DNA from: Drosophila miranda
Lineage: Eukaryota; Arthropoda; Insecta; Diptera; Drosophilidae
DNA length: 64,000 nucleotides
Direction of reading: 5' to 3'
NCBI RefSeq assembly: GCF_003369915.1
Contig: NW_022881603.1
Coordinates: 6,431,249 to 6,495,248, forward strand
In this document: piece after piece, positions 1 to 8,452 of the stretch
Layout of the letters: each line of letters starts with the position of its first letter
Position numbering within the stretch: the stretch's first letter is position 1
The notes under the pieces: generated by a model
What the model was told of the DNA's origin: nothing
Database searches by the model: none
Seen by the model: the letters and a program-made list of their open reading frames with translations, nothing else
Made by a program: the position numbers and the translations under genes

Positions 1-715
1 GTTGGCCATAAATCGAATTGATAAGGTTCGGAACATTCACACATATGATGGCTATAGGCTGCGAATATTAACCACAATTGTGTCATAGAGCCCTAGACTT
101 CAGCGGGCATGGAACGGAATGGTCAATGAACTTCGCTAAAAAACCAAAAGAACTCTTTACAAAAAAGAGGTAATTGTCATCGGATGCATATCTGATTAAT
201 TTGGGGCAGACAAAGCCAATTTTCCATTGTTCTTTCCTTTAAGTTGAATTTCTTATACGATATGCTCTTAAAGTTAACACTTGTCTGCTAATCGATTGAA
301 TGAAACCAGAAACGAACAAATCACACTTTCGGTTTCTGTTTGGATTACATAATTCCTGTTGATTCTGATCAAATCGAATTTGGAGTTCTGAGGCTCATTG
401 GATCTCTTCGACCAACTCTCACTGAATCTTCGGGTATACCGGACTTGGCCTTCAGGTGTTTGCCAGTCTGCTTGTGGTTCAAATTGCTTATTTAACAAGT
501 TAGCTTTTAATTAGTAATTGTTTAGCAAGACTGGCAGCGGAGCAAAAACTGCAAACTGAGGCAAATTTCACAAACATTTTGGCACACATGGGGCTAGTTG
601 GGCAGTCGGAGACAGGGGCTCAGCTGAAGGGGGAATCCATAAGGAACCACCGGAATAATCAGTTTTCTCCCTTCCTGACTACGCCCCTGACTTTCAAGGA
701 TTCTGATCAGCGTTT
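1..715. other. left-edge unique sequence, no gene recognised
   Basis: This AT-rich stretch precedes the first repeat. A 74-codon reading frame on the minus strand (274-498) has no signal peptide, domain or splice context that I recognise, so I treat it as chance. The sequence could be the far 3' flank of the cuticle gene cluster. Confidence 0.5.
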
Positions 716-1077
716 TTATAGCCGATACTCAAAATGAGTATTGGGGTATATTAGATTTGTGGTAAAAGTGGATGTGTGTAACGTCCAGAAGGAATCGTTT
801 CCGACCCCATAAAGTATATATATTCTTGATCAGCATCAATAGCCGAGTCGATTGAGCCCTGTCTGTCTGTCCGTCCGTCCGTCTGTCCGTCTGTCAATTT
901 GCAGTGGCTACGCAGCGCCCGACGTCACGCTCAGACTGATTTTCTGTCTCTCTCGCACGCACTCTTTGTCGTGTCGTTTAATATTAGCGGCGTCTGCCGG
1001 AGGAGAGCCATACTGACTTAGTGTCGGGTATAACCGTAGAGTTGCGGTGTCCGCAGCAACTCACAACGTTCCCCTCG
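716..1077 (+). mobile_element. ISY-like element, short form
   Basis: It has the usual 5' end (here with TATAGCCG in place of TATACCCG), the GTCY microsatellite, and then jumps straight to the CAATTTGCAGTGGC segment, the inverse terminal motif and the 3' hairpin. About 750 bp of the full element are absent. The same junction occurs in all four short copies of the window. Confidence 0.85.
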
Positions 1078-1134
1078 TTTTATTTAGGTTTGATTTTTTC
1101 TCAATTTTTGTTGCTTATTTATCATTTGCTCTTT
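1078..1134 (+). repeat. 57-bp spacer shared with the distant U unit
   Basis: The T-rich stretch from TTTTATTTAGG to TTTGCTCTTT separates two ISY copies. It equals the first 57 bp of the U unit at 38754 apart from one visible substitution. The same spacer lies between ISY copies at 2844, 41615, 53177, 54341 and 56634. Confidence 0.85.
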
Positions 1135-1497
1135 TTATACCCGATACTTAAAATGAGTATTGGGGTATATTAGATTTGTGGTAAAAGTGGATGTGTGTAA
1201 CGTCCAGAAGGAATCGTTTCCGAGCCCATAAAGTATATATATTCTTGATCAGCATCAATAGCCGAGTCGATTGAGCCCTGTCTGTCTGTCCGTCCGTCCG
1301 TCTGTCCGTCTGTCAATTTGCAGTGGCTACGCAGCGCCCGACGTCACGCTCAGACTGATTTTCTGTCTCTCTCGCACGCACTCTTTGTCGTGTCGCTTAA
1401 TATTAGCGGCGTCTGCCGGAGGAAAGCCATACTGACTTAGTATCGGGTATAACCGTAGAGTTGCGGTGTCCGCAGCAACTCACAACGTTCCCCCTCG
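1135..1497 (+). mobile_element. ISY-like element, short form
   Basis: Second member of the short-form pair. It carries the variant GATACTTAAAATGAG near its 5' end, where most copies have GATACTCAAAATGAG. This variant marks the ISY copies that follow the 57-bp spacer. Confidence 0.85.
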
Positions 1498-1622
1498 TTC
1501 TACATATTTTGGGCGTGGAAGCTCCAAGTCGAAGTCAGCCTGTTGAGTTGATCATAGTATTGTTTAATTGTTCTCAGTTCTTTTGGTTCTAATCACATTT
1601 GTGCTTGGTCCTAGTCGGATCC

Positions 1623-2064
1623 TCAGTGCTGCTTCTCTGGAGGTTTGTAGGGATGCAGCTTGAGGTACTCAAGAGTCTTTAGAACAGACAGGGGCGTGGG
1701 CGGCGGTGAGGGCAGGTGATCGCCCACCGCATGATATCCATTCTCGTCGGCGGCGTAGGACACCACATAGGTGTTCCCATCGTCGGACACAAACGAGTAT
1801 TTGCCATGGACCGCTTCGCCATCGTGCTCGGCATTCACCGTCTTTAGGAGTCCGTCCTGTGTGGCCTTGGAGCCATCGGCGAGTTCGTACCTGGATGGGG
1901 AGGATGTGGCTGTTAGGCTCTGCCGAGATTCTTCCACTGGACTGAACTTACTGGTAGTGATATTTTCCGTTGTACTCCACATTGGATTCTTGGGAGATCA
2001 GGTCACTCGTGTCCGAGGCCAAAGCAGCTACCACGAACACGACAAGCAGCAGTAGAGTCCTCAT
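1623..2064 (-). CDS. Cpr49Af: RR-1 cuticle protein, Cpr49Af-like, copy 1
   Basis: Predicted structural protein of the chitinous cuticle, secreted by epidermis. Two exons, 1952-2064 and 1623-1890, flank a 61-bp intron (donor GTAAGT, acceptor CCAG) and give 126 residues. A signal peptide of about 16 residues (MRTLLLLVVFVVAALA) is followed by a chitin-binding Rebers-Riddiford RR-1 domain ending in YAADENGYHAVGDHLP and a proline-rich tail. The ATG was chosen because it opens the signal peptide and sits about 100 bp downstream of a TATA box. No frameshift or stop is present. Reading through the intron from an internal ATG gives a false 119-residue frame. The symbol rests on family resemblance, length and position beside the Cpr49Ae-like gene; another Cpr49A paralogue is possible. 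Confidence 0.8.
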
Positions 2065-2167
2065 GTCGATCAATCAGTAACCGGTAATATGTTTAGTCAA
2101 TAATCTTAAAACAGTCCAAGCAAGTGTCTCGAAGCGACTGCCAGTTCCAATGGGTAAACAAAGGCTC

Positions 2168-2174
2168 TTATATA
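2168..2174 (-). promoter_or_regulatory. TATA box of Cpr49Af copy 1
   Basis: TATATAA on the minus strand lies about 104 bp upstream of the start codon, which suits a 5' leader of about 75 nt. Cuticle genes commonly use TATA promoters. Confidence 0.65.
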
Positions 2175-2480
2175 GGCAAAGGAATTAGCGGATTCCGAGA
2201 GGAGAGCCACATAAAAAAAATTCCTGTATTAAAATATTTAACATGAATTAAAATTTGGCCAATAAATAATATTGAACTTGTTTCGATTCGTTTGGCCTTT
2301 CGAAAATGGGTGTGAAATTTGGTGCAGACAACTTCAACCCGATCCGGCGCTTCGTTTCGTACGCTTCCACGTTGTTTTCCAAATAAATAAATAATAATAA
2401 TGCCGTGTCGACTTCTTGGGATCTTGTCACCAGCATCAGCATCACCCTGATTCTGGTTCTCGTTCGCTTTTTTTTTTTTT

Positions 2481-2843
2481 TTATACCCGATACTCAAAAT
2501 GAGTATTGGGGTATATTAGATTTGTGGTAAAAGTGGATGTGTGTAACGTCCAGAAGGAATCGTTTCCGACCCCATAAAGTATATATATTCTTGATCAGCA
2601 TCAATAGCCGAGTCGATTGAGCCCTGTCTGTCTGTCCGTCCGTCCGTCTGTCCGTCTGTCAATTTGCAGTGGCTACGCAGCGCCCGACGTCACGCTCAGA
2701 CTGATTTTCTGTCTCTCTCGCACGCACTCTTTGTCGTGTCGTTTAATATTAGCGGCGTCTGCCGGAGGAGAGCCATACTGACTTAGTGTCGGGTATAACC
2801 GTAGAGTTGCGGTGTCCGCAGCAACTCACAACGTTCCCCCTCG
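2481..2843 (+). mobile_element. ISY-like element, short form
   Basis: Counterpart of 716-1077 in the second duplication unit, but with the normal TATACCCG start. In the unequal-exchange model this copy would be a hybrid of the outer left and outer right ISY. Confidence 0.85.
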
Positions 2844-2900
2844 TTTTATTTAGGTTTGATTTTTTCTCAATTTTTGTTGCTTATTTATCATTTGCTCTTT
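2844..2900 (+). repeat. 57-bp spacer, duplication copy 2
   Basis: Identical in role and nearly identical in sequence to 1078-1134. Confidence 0.8.
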
Positions 2901-3263
2901 TTATACCCGATACTTAAAATGAGTATTGGGGTATATTAGATTTGTGGTAAAAGTGGATGTGTGTAACGTCCAGAAGGAATCGTTTCCGAGCCCATAAAGT
3001 ATATATATTCTTGATCAGCATCAATAGCCGAGTCGATTGAGCCCTGTCTGTCTGTCCGTCCGTCCGTCTGTCCGTCTGTCAATTTGCAGTGGCTACGCAG
3101 CGCCCGACGTCACGCTCAGACTGATTTTCTGTCTCTCTCGCACGCACTCTTTGTCGTGTCGCTTAATATTAGCGGCGTCTGCCGGAGGAAAGCCATACTG
3201 ACTTAGTATCGGGTATAACCGTAGAGTTGCGGTGTCCGCAGCAACTCACAACGTTCCCCCTCG
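2901..3263 (+). mobile_element. ISY-like element, short form
   Basis: Counterpart of 1135-1497; same CTTAAAA variant and same internal deletion junction. Confidence 0.85.
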
Positions 3264-3388
3264 TTCTACATATTTTGGGCGTGGAAGCTCCAAGTCGAAG
3301 TCAGCCTGTTGAGTTGATCATAGTATTGTTTAATTGTTCTCAGTTCTTTTGGTTCTAATCACATTTGTGCTTGGTCCTAGTCGGATCC

Positions 3389-3830
3389 TCAGTGCTGCTT
3401 CTCTGGAGGTTTGTAGGGATGCAGCTTGAGGTACTCAAGAGTCTTTAGAACAGACAGGGGCGTGGGCGGCGGTGAGGGCAGGTGATCGCCCACCGCATGA
3501 TATCCATTCTCGTCGGCGGCGTAGGACACCACATAGGTGTTCCCATCGTCGGACACAAACGAGTATTTGCCATGGACCGCTTCGCCATCGTGCTCGGCAT
3601 TCACCGTCTTTAGGAGTCCGTCCTGTGTGGCCTTGGAGCCATCGGCGAGTTCGTACCTGGATGGGGAGGATGTGGCTGTTAGGCTCTGCCGAGATTCTTC
3701 CACTGGACTGAACTTACTGGTAGTGATATTTTCCGTTGTACTCCACATTGGATTCTTGGGAGATCAGGTCACTCGTGTCCGAGGCCAAAGCAGCTACCAC
3801 GAACACGACAAGCAGCAGTAGAGTCCTCAT
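3389..3830 (-). CDS. Cpr49Af: RR-1 cuticle protein, Cpr49Af-like, copy 2
   Basis: Second copy of the cuticle gene, exons 3718-3830 and 3389-3656, with the same 61-bp intron and splice sites. The predicted protein appears identical to copy 1: signal peptide, RR-1 domain, proline-rich tail, 126 residues. Upstream DNA including the TATA box is duplicated too, so the copy should be transcribed independently. It is intact, whereas two other single-copy genes nearby are broken. Whether the two copies together raise dose or are a neutral by-product of repeat recombination cannot be told from sequence. Confidence 0.8.
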
Positions 3831-3933
3831 GTCGATCAATCAGTAACCGGTAATATGTTTAGTCAATAATCTTAAAACAGTCCAAGCAAGTGTCTCGAAG
3901 CGACTGCCAGTTCCAATGGGTAAACAAAGGCTC

Positions 3934-3940
3934 TTATATA
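3934..3940 (-). promoter_or_regulatory. TATA box of Cpr49Af copy 2
   Basis: Duplicate of the TATATAA at 2168-2174, at the same distance from the start codon. Confidence 0.65.
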
Positions 3941-4246
3941 GGCAAAGGAATTAGCGGATTCCGAGAGGAGAGCCACATAAAAAAAATTCCTGTATTAAAA
4001 TATTTAACATGAATTAAAATTTGGCCAATAAATAATATTGAACTTGTTTCGATTCGTTTGGCCTTTCGAAAATGGGTGTGAAATTTGGTGCAGACAACTT
4101 CAACCCGATCCGGCGCTTCGTTTCGTACGCTTCCACGTTGTTTTCCAAATAAATAAATAATAATAATGCCGTGTCGACTTCTTCGGATCTTGCCACCAGC
4201 ATCAGCATCACCCTGATTCTGGTTCTCGTTCGCTTTTTTTTTTTTT

Positions 4247-4980
4247 TTATACCCGATACTCAAAATGAGTATTGGGGGATATTAGGTTTGGGGTAAAAGT
4301 GGATGTGTGTAACGTCCAGAAGGAATCGTTTCCGACCCCATAAAGTATATATATTCTTGATCAGCATCAATAGCCGAGTCGATTGAGCCCTGTCTGTCTG
4401 TCCGTCTGTCCGTCCGTCCGTCCGTCCGTCCGTCCGTCCGTCCGTCCGTCCCCTTCAGCGCCTAGTGCTCAAAGACTATAAGAGCTAGAGCAACGATGTT
4501 TTGGATCCAGACTTCTGTGATATGTCACTGCTACAAAAATATTTCAAAACTTCGCCCCGCCCACTTCCGCCCCCACAAAGGACGAAAATCTGTGGCATCC
4601 ACATTTTTAAAGATACGATAAAACCAAAAACGCAGAATCGGTGTGGATGACCATATCTTCCTCAGTGCAAAATCTGAACCAGATCGAATAATGATTATAG
4701 CCAGAATCAAGAAAACAATTTCATTCTTTCTCACTCTGTCTCTCTCTAACACACAGGTTTCATGGTCGGTTTTGCCAATTGCAAAATATGAGTTCAAGTA
4801 TCTCAGAACCTATAAGAGCCAGAGCAACCAAATTTGGTATTCACACTCCTGTGATATCGGACCTTGACCGTTTCGTGTCCAAATTTCGACACACCCCCTT
4901 CCGCCCCCGCAAAGGACGAAAATCTGGGGCATCCACAAATCTCAGAGACTATTAAGGCTAGAGTAACCAAATTTGGTTAC
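4247..4980 (+). mobile_element. ISY-like element, group A, 3' truncated
   Basis: It has a long GTCC run and group A sequence (GGTTTCATGGTCGG). It breaks off inside the third internal repeat at ACCAAATTTGGTTAC, where the palindrome arm begins, so about 400 bp of the element are missing. Small differences near the 5' end (TTGGGGGATATTAGG) set it apart from the other copies. Confidence 0.85.
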
Positions 4981-5410
4981 CCAGCCACCCGAACCTGCTT
5001 ATGGGACGGGTTAGCGTTCACGTCCGTTCGCGTCGGAAATTATGTAAACACTTGAGAAGACCTATAAAATAATTCGTTAGGCTTAGCTGAAAATAACGAA
5101 CTAAGGATTCTTTCGAAAAACGAAGAGCAGCCTTGGGTTTTATTGGTTTACTATTGCCGATTCGAAAAGAAGAGCCAACAGCTTTTAAAGTCCCCTTTCG
5201 AATATCCTCCGCATCCGCATCTTTATTAGGAATATTTTAAGCTTCTGTCGAAGCCATAAATCTGGATTCGCAAAATCTCGAATACCTGCGATGACAGCAG
5301 CACCCTAACTCGTTAGGAAGATGCACACTTGAGGATATACTTAGTAGCTTACAAGCCAATCGATGGGTTCTTAGATTGATCTGTCATATATTCATAAGCT
5401 GCGTCCAAAA
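4981..5410 (+). repeat. palindrome outer arm, left
   Basis: 430 bp of non-ISY sequence of unknown origin. It occurs only in the two arms. It has no open frame of note and could be part of an LTR or a host intergenic segment. Confidence 0.75.
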
Positions 5411-6500
5411 ATACTCAAAATGAGTATTGGGGTATATTAGATTTGTGGTAAAAGTGGATGTGTGTAACGTCCAGAAGGAATCGTTTCCGACCCCATAAAG
5501 TATATATATTCTTGATCAGCATCAATAGCCGAGTCGATTGAGCCCTGTCTGTCTGTCCGTCTGTCCGTCCGTCCGTCCGTCCGTCCGTCCGTCCGTCCGT
5601 CCGTCCGTCCGTCCGTCCCCTTCAGCGCCTAGTGCTCAAAGACTATAAGAGCTAGAGCAACGATGTTTTGGATCCAGACTTCTGTGATATGTCACTGCTA
5701 CAAAAATATTTCAAAACTTCGCCCCGCCCACTTCCGCCCCCACAAAGGACGAAAATCTGTGGCATCCACATTTTTAAAGATACGATAAAACCAAAAACGC
5801 AGAATCGGTGTGGATGACCATATCTTCCTCAGTGCAAAATCTGAACCAGATCGAATAATGATTATAGCCAGAATCAAGAAAACAATTTCATTCTTTCTCC
5901 CTCTGTCTCTCTCTAACACACAGGTTTCATGGTCGGTTTTGCCAATTGCAAAATATGAGTTCAAGGATCTCAGAACCTATAAGAGCCAGAGCAACCAAAT
6001 TTGGTATTCACACTCCTGTGATATCGGACCTTGACCGTTTCGTGTCCAAATTTCGACACACCCCCTTCCGCCCCCGCAAAGGACGAAAATCTGGGGCATC
6101 CACAAATCTCAGAGACTATTAAGGCTAGAGTAACCAAATTTGGTATCCGCACTTCTGTTAGATCTCACTATAAAACGTATATCTCAGAATTTCGCCCCAC
6201 CCCTTCCGCCTCCACAAAAAACGAAAATCTGTTGCATCCACAATATTCCACATTCGAGAAAACTAAAAACGCAGAATCATAGATAATGACCATATCTATC
6301 AGATTGCTGAAGCTGGATCAGATCGGATCATTTTTGTAGCCAAAAGCAAGAAATCAATTTTCAGTGGCTACGCAGCGCCCGACGTCACGCTCAGACTGAT
6401 TTTCTGTCTCTCTCGCACGCACTCTTTGTCGTGTCGTTTAATATTAGCGGCGTCTGCCGGAGTGGCTCTCTCTCCTACTGACTTAGTATCGGGTATAACC
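5411..6500 (+). mobile_element. ISY-like element, group A, in left palindrome arm
   Basis: It lacks the first nine or so bases and the 3' hairpin. It shows the internal architecture well: repeat P1 (about 5636-5787), segment Q1, a pyrimidine-rich stretch, then P2 and P3 in tandem (about 5966-6260) and a second Q. A variant GGAGTGGCTCTCTCTCC near 6460 is shared with the copies at 24306 and 31449. Confidence 0.85.
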
Positions 6501-7470
6501 GAAAATCAGTCTGAGCGTGACGTCGGGCGCTGCGTAGCCACTGCAAATTGATTTATTCCTATTGGCTATAAAAATGATCTGATCTGATCCAGATTCAGCA
6601 ATCGGATAGATATGGTCATTATCTATGATTCTGCGTTTTTAGTTTTCTCGAATGTGCAATATTGTGGATGCAACAGATTTTCGTCCTTTGTGGGGGCGGA
6701 AAGGGGTGGGGCGAAATTCTGAGATATACGTTTTATAGTGAGATCTAACAGAAGTGCGGATACCAAATTTGGTTACTCTAGCCTTAAAAGTCTCTGAGAT
6801 TTGTGGATGCCCCAGATTTTCGTCCTTTGCGGGGGCGGAAGGGGGTGTGTCGAAATTTGGACACGTAACGGTCAAGGTCCGATATCACAGGAGTGTGGAT
6901 ACCAAATTTGGTTGCTCTGGCTTTTATAGGTTCTGAGATCCTTGAACTGATATTTTGCAATTTGCAAAACCGACCATGAAACCTGTGTGTTAGAGAGAGA
7001 CAGAGCGAGAAAGAATGAAATTGTTTTCTTGATTCTGGCTATAACAATTATACGATCTGGTTGAGATTTTGCACTCTAGAAGATATAGTCATCTTCTACG
7101 ATTCTGCGTTTTTGGTATTCTCGTATCTTTAAAAATGTGGATGCCACAGATTTTCGTCTCTTGTGGGGGCGAAAGTGGGCGGGGCGAAGTTTTGAAATAT
7201 TTTTGTAGCAGTGACATATCACAGAAGTCTGGATCCAAAACATCGTTGCTCTAGCTCTTATAGTCTTTGAGCACTAGGCGCTGAAGGGGACGGACAGACG
7301 GACAGACGGACGGACGGACAGACGGACAGACAGACATGGCTCAATCGACTCGGCTATTGATGCTGATCAAGAATATATATACTTTATGGGGTCGGAAACG
7401 ATTCCTTCTGGACGTTACACACATCCACTTTTACCACAAATCTAATATACCCCAATACTCATTTTGAGTA
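6501..7470 (-). mobile_element. ISY-like element, group A, in right palindrome arm
   Basis: Reverse orientation, missing its 3' terminal region. It differs from the left-arm ISY at many positions and has a shorter GTCY tract, so the arms have diverged or the ISY portion has recombined with other copies. Confidence 0.85.
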
Positions 7471-7901
7471 TTTTTGGACGCAGCTTATGAATATATGACA
7501 GATCAATCTAAGAACCCATCGATTGGCTTGTAAGCTACTAAGTATATCCTCAAGTGTGCATCTTCCTAACGAGTTAGGGTGCTGCTGTCATCGCAGGTAT
7601 TCGAGATTTTGCGAATCCAGATTTATGGCTTCGACAGAAGCTTAAAATATTCCTAATAAAGATGCGGATGCGGAGGATATTCGAAAGGGGACTTTAAAAG
7701 CTGTTGGCTCTTCTTTTCGAATCGGCAATAGTAAACCAATAAAACCCAAGGCTGCTCTTCGTTTTTCGAAAGAATCCTTAGTTCTTTATTTTCAGCTAAG
7801 CCTAACGAATTTTTTTATAGGTCTTCTCAAGTGTTTACATAATTTCCGACGCGAACGGACGTGAACGCTAACCCGTCCCATAAGCAGGTTCGGGTGGCTG
7901 G
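7471..7901 (-). repeat. palindrome outer arm, right
   Basis: Reverse complement of 4981-5410 with small indels, for example in an AT run near 7810. It ends at GTGGCTGG, beyond which unrelated sequence starts. Confidence 0.8.
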
Positions 7902-8452
7902 CCATCGTCTTCGTCGACGTCATCGCTTATATATAATGTGTAAATGTTCCTAATTTACAGACTATTTACAAAAATTTTGCTGTGGATAATTAGTGTTCCT
8001 ATATATTATTTCTTGTATGTTTTTTTTTTACATTTTCTTTCATTTCATTGATAAATCGACGATATCACATGAGTCCGAAAATGGCAAAGTTCCGGCGACT
8101 AAAAGATCTGAAGAAATTCGTGTCAAAGTGAAAGTGGAAGAAAGCAAGATAGCAGACAAAATGAAGTAATAGAGTCAATGTATTGGTTGTGTGTGTGTGT
8201 GTTTCGTGTCATGTCCCTCAATTCCGTTTGAGATTGTGTTCTTCAGTCAAATCCACTAACAACCTCCTGGGGAGGCTTCAGCCCTTGTGTGATTGTCTAG
8301 ATAGTGGGGGGAGAGCAGATAATGGGGTGTACGAGCATATTGTGGTAACAGCAACATTGCAGCATCACATCGACCGTAGAGTATATGTATATATATATAT
8401 ATATATATATTGGCATGGGTCGGACTGGAAGGAATCATCCAGAGGAAGCGCC
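7902..8452. other. 3' flank of Cpr49Ae, with (TA)n tract
   Basis: Non-coding sequence between the palindrome and the stop codon of the cuticle gene. A TA microsatellite occupies about 8387-8410. A plus-strand frame of 193 codons over 8183-8764 is the antisense of the cuticle exon plus low-complexity DNA and is not a gene. Confidence 0.6.

Larger units (their letters stand above)
716..2480. repeat. tandem segmental duplication, copy 1 (1.77 kb)
   Basis: The unit holds a short ISY, a 57-bp spacer, a second short ISY, the Cpr49Af-like gene and about 400 bp of its upstream DNA. It repeats at 2481-4246 with an offset of 1765, becoming 1766 after a one-base C-run difference near 1073. Only a handful of substitutions were seen by eye (for example in the 2420-2445 versus 4186-4211 stretch), so the duplication is recent. 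Both ends fall in ISY copies, which fits unequal crossing-over between flanking repeats. Confidence 0.9.
2481..4246. repeat. tandem segmental duplication, copy 2
   Basis: Second copy of the ISY-spacer-ISY-Cpr49Af unit. It starts after a T run and ends in a similar T run before the third ISY at 4247. Each unit boundary is therefore the same junction, poly-T plus ISY 5' end. Confidence 0.9.
4981..7901. repeat. inverted duplication (palindrome), arms about 1.4 kb
   Basis: The unique outer arms 4981-5410 and 7471-7901 are reverse complements with a few small differences. Each runs directly into an ISY copy that lacks the same first bases (junction GCGTCCAAAAATACTC). Identical truncated junctions in both arms show that one segment was copied in inverted orientation, not that two elements inserted independently. 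The centre near 6500 is asymmetric: the left ISY keeps its inverse terminal motif, while the right one lacks about 130 bp of its 3' end. Confidence 0.88.

Noticed and set aside
5556..5617. GTCC/GTCT runs resembling a repeat array (CRISPR or satellite)
   Set aside because: Simple tetranucleotide microsatellite within ISY; no spacers of unique sequence and the DNA is eukaryotic.
4531..6282. Repeated frames of 60-90 codons inside ISY copies (also throughout 37-60 kb)
   Set aside because: They recur because the repeat recurs, occur on both strands, break at different places and have no domain. The element is non-autonomous.
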